Positions 5,917 to 6,405 of a stretch of DNA of 6,405 nucleotides are shown piece after piece; position 1 is the first letter of the stretch; each line of letters starts with the position of its first letter. The position numbers were made by a program, and so were the translations under genes. The DNA lies in NCBI GenBank assembly GCA_030610325.1, contig JAUWRZ010000126.1, positions 1 through 6,405 on the forward strand, read 5' to 3'. The DNA is from Sulfurimonadaceae bacterium. GTDB lineage: Bacteria; Campylobacterota; Campylobacteria; Campylobacterales; Sulfurimonadaceae. A model generated the notes under the pieces. It was not told the origin of the DNA, did no database searches, and saw only the letters and a program-made list of their open reading frames with translations.

Positions 5917-6405
5917 TCATTTAAGGTTTTTAGCAAATTCCGGATAAGCCTCTATACCGGCTTCATGGATGTCCTCACCATCATACTCCTCCTCCTCACT
6001 TACGCGAATACCTATGAGGACTTTAAGCAGATACCACACTGCCAGAGAGCTCACAAAGGTAAAGAGCCCGATGACTATGATACCTTTGATCTGGGCGAGA
6101 AAAGAGACCTCCGGATTCCAGATGGCTACTGCCAATGTCCCCCATATACCATTGACCAGGTGAACAGAGAGTGCGCCAACAGGATCATCCAGACGAAGCC
6201 TGTCAAACATCGGGATCGCCACGACCACCAAGATACCGGCGACCGCCCCATCTATGGTCGCTGCAAACATACCAAGGTCCGGACCGGCTGTGACGGCTAC
6301 GAGACCACCAAGCGCACCATTTAACACCATAGTCAAGTCCACTTTCTTATACATCAGCTGTGTCATGATAGCTGCTGAGATCGCCCCTACAGAGGCTGCC
6401 ATATT
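5917..6405 (-). CDS. amtB: Ammonium transporter (Amt/MEP/Rh family), C-terminal part; 5' end outside window
   Basis: The reading frame is open to the right edge of the window, so the first roughly 230 residues are missing and the internal Met at 6402 is not the start. The visible 162 residues are the last membrane helices and tail of an Amt ammonium channel: VLNGALGGLVAVTAGPDL, then FDRLRLDDPVGALSVHLVNG with the second pore histidine at codon 6162-6160, then a final helix and a cytoplasmic tail ending GEDIHEAGIEAYPEF. It aligns without large gaps to residues 230-395 of the complete amt gene in this window, with marked divergence in the helices and strong conservation in the pore and tail. The stop is 87 nt before glnK, so the pair is probably one operon. 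The first pore histidine cannot be checked because it lies outside the window. Confidence 0.93.
   Translation of the reverse strand, partial: NMAASVGAISAAIMTQLMYKKVDLTMVLNGALGGLVAVTAGPDLGMFAATIDGAVAGILVVVAIPMFDRLRLDDPVGALSVHLVNGIWGTLAVAIWNPEVSFLAQIKGIIVIGLFTFVSSLAVWYLLKVLIGIRVSEEEEYDGEDIHEAGIEAYPEFAKNLK

Overview
The window carries seven genes, all on the minus strand, so they are transcribed from right to left. Protein style (short Gmd, fused ManC, compact TonB, amt-glnK-amt grouping), moderate GC (hand counts of single lines range from about 35% to 52%) and AT-rich intergenic stretches suggest a Gram-negative bacterium of the Campylobacterota, perhaps Sulfurovum-like. This placement is an inference from sequence style and was not checked against a database.

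In transcription order, the right third (6405 to about 4129) is an ammonium uptake and nitrogen-signalling module. It holds the C-terminal part of one Amt channel (cut by the window edge), a PII protein of GlnK type with the uridylylation tyrosine, and a second, complete Amt. Both Amt proteins end in closely similar cytoplasmic tails, the element by which GlnK closes Amt channels in known systems.

The middle (about 4030 to 2706) holds an unrecognised 64-residue basic protein with a strong ribosome binding site and a TonB energy-transducing protein without exbB or exbD beside it. This segment is bracketed by two copies, in opposite orientation, of a 46-54 bp palindromic repeat. One copy ends just before the ribosome binding site of the small gene; the other lies in the leader of manC.

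The left part (2705 to 1) is a GDP-L-fucose pathway operon: manC (bifunctional mannose-1-phosphate guanylyltransferase / mannose-6-phosphate isomerase), gmd (GDP-mannose 4,6-dehydratase) and the start of fcl (GDP-L-fucose synthase). Such genes usually feed capsule, O-antigen or glycan synthesis. The fcl reading frame is interrupted by an in-frame TAA after 55 codons, although the family sequence continues after the stop.

No tRNA, rRNA, CRISPR array, transposase or origin was seen. The most notable items are the palindromic repeat pair, the unknown small gene whose last codons form a terminator-like hairpin, the broken fcl, and a perfect 15-bp hairpin spanning the glnK stop codon.
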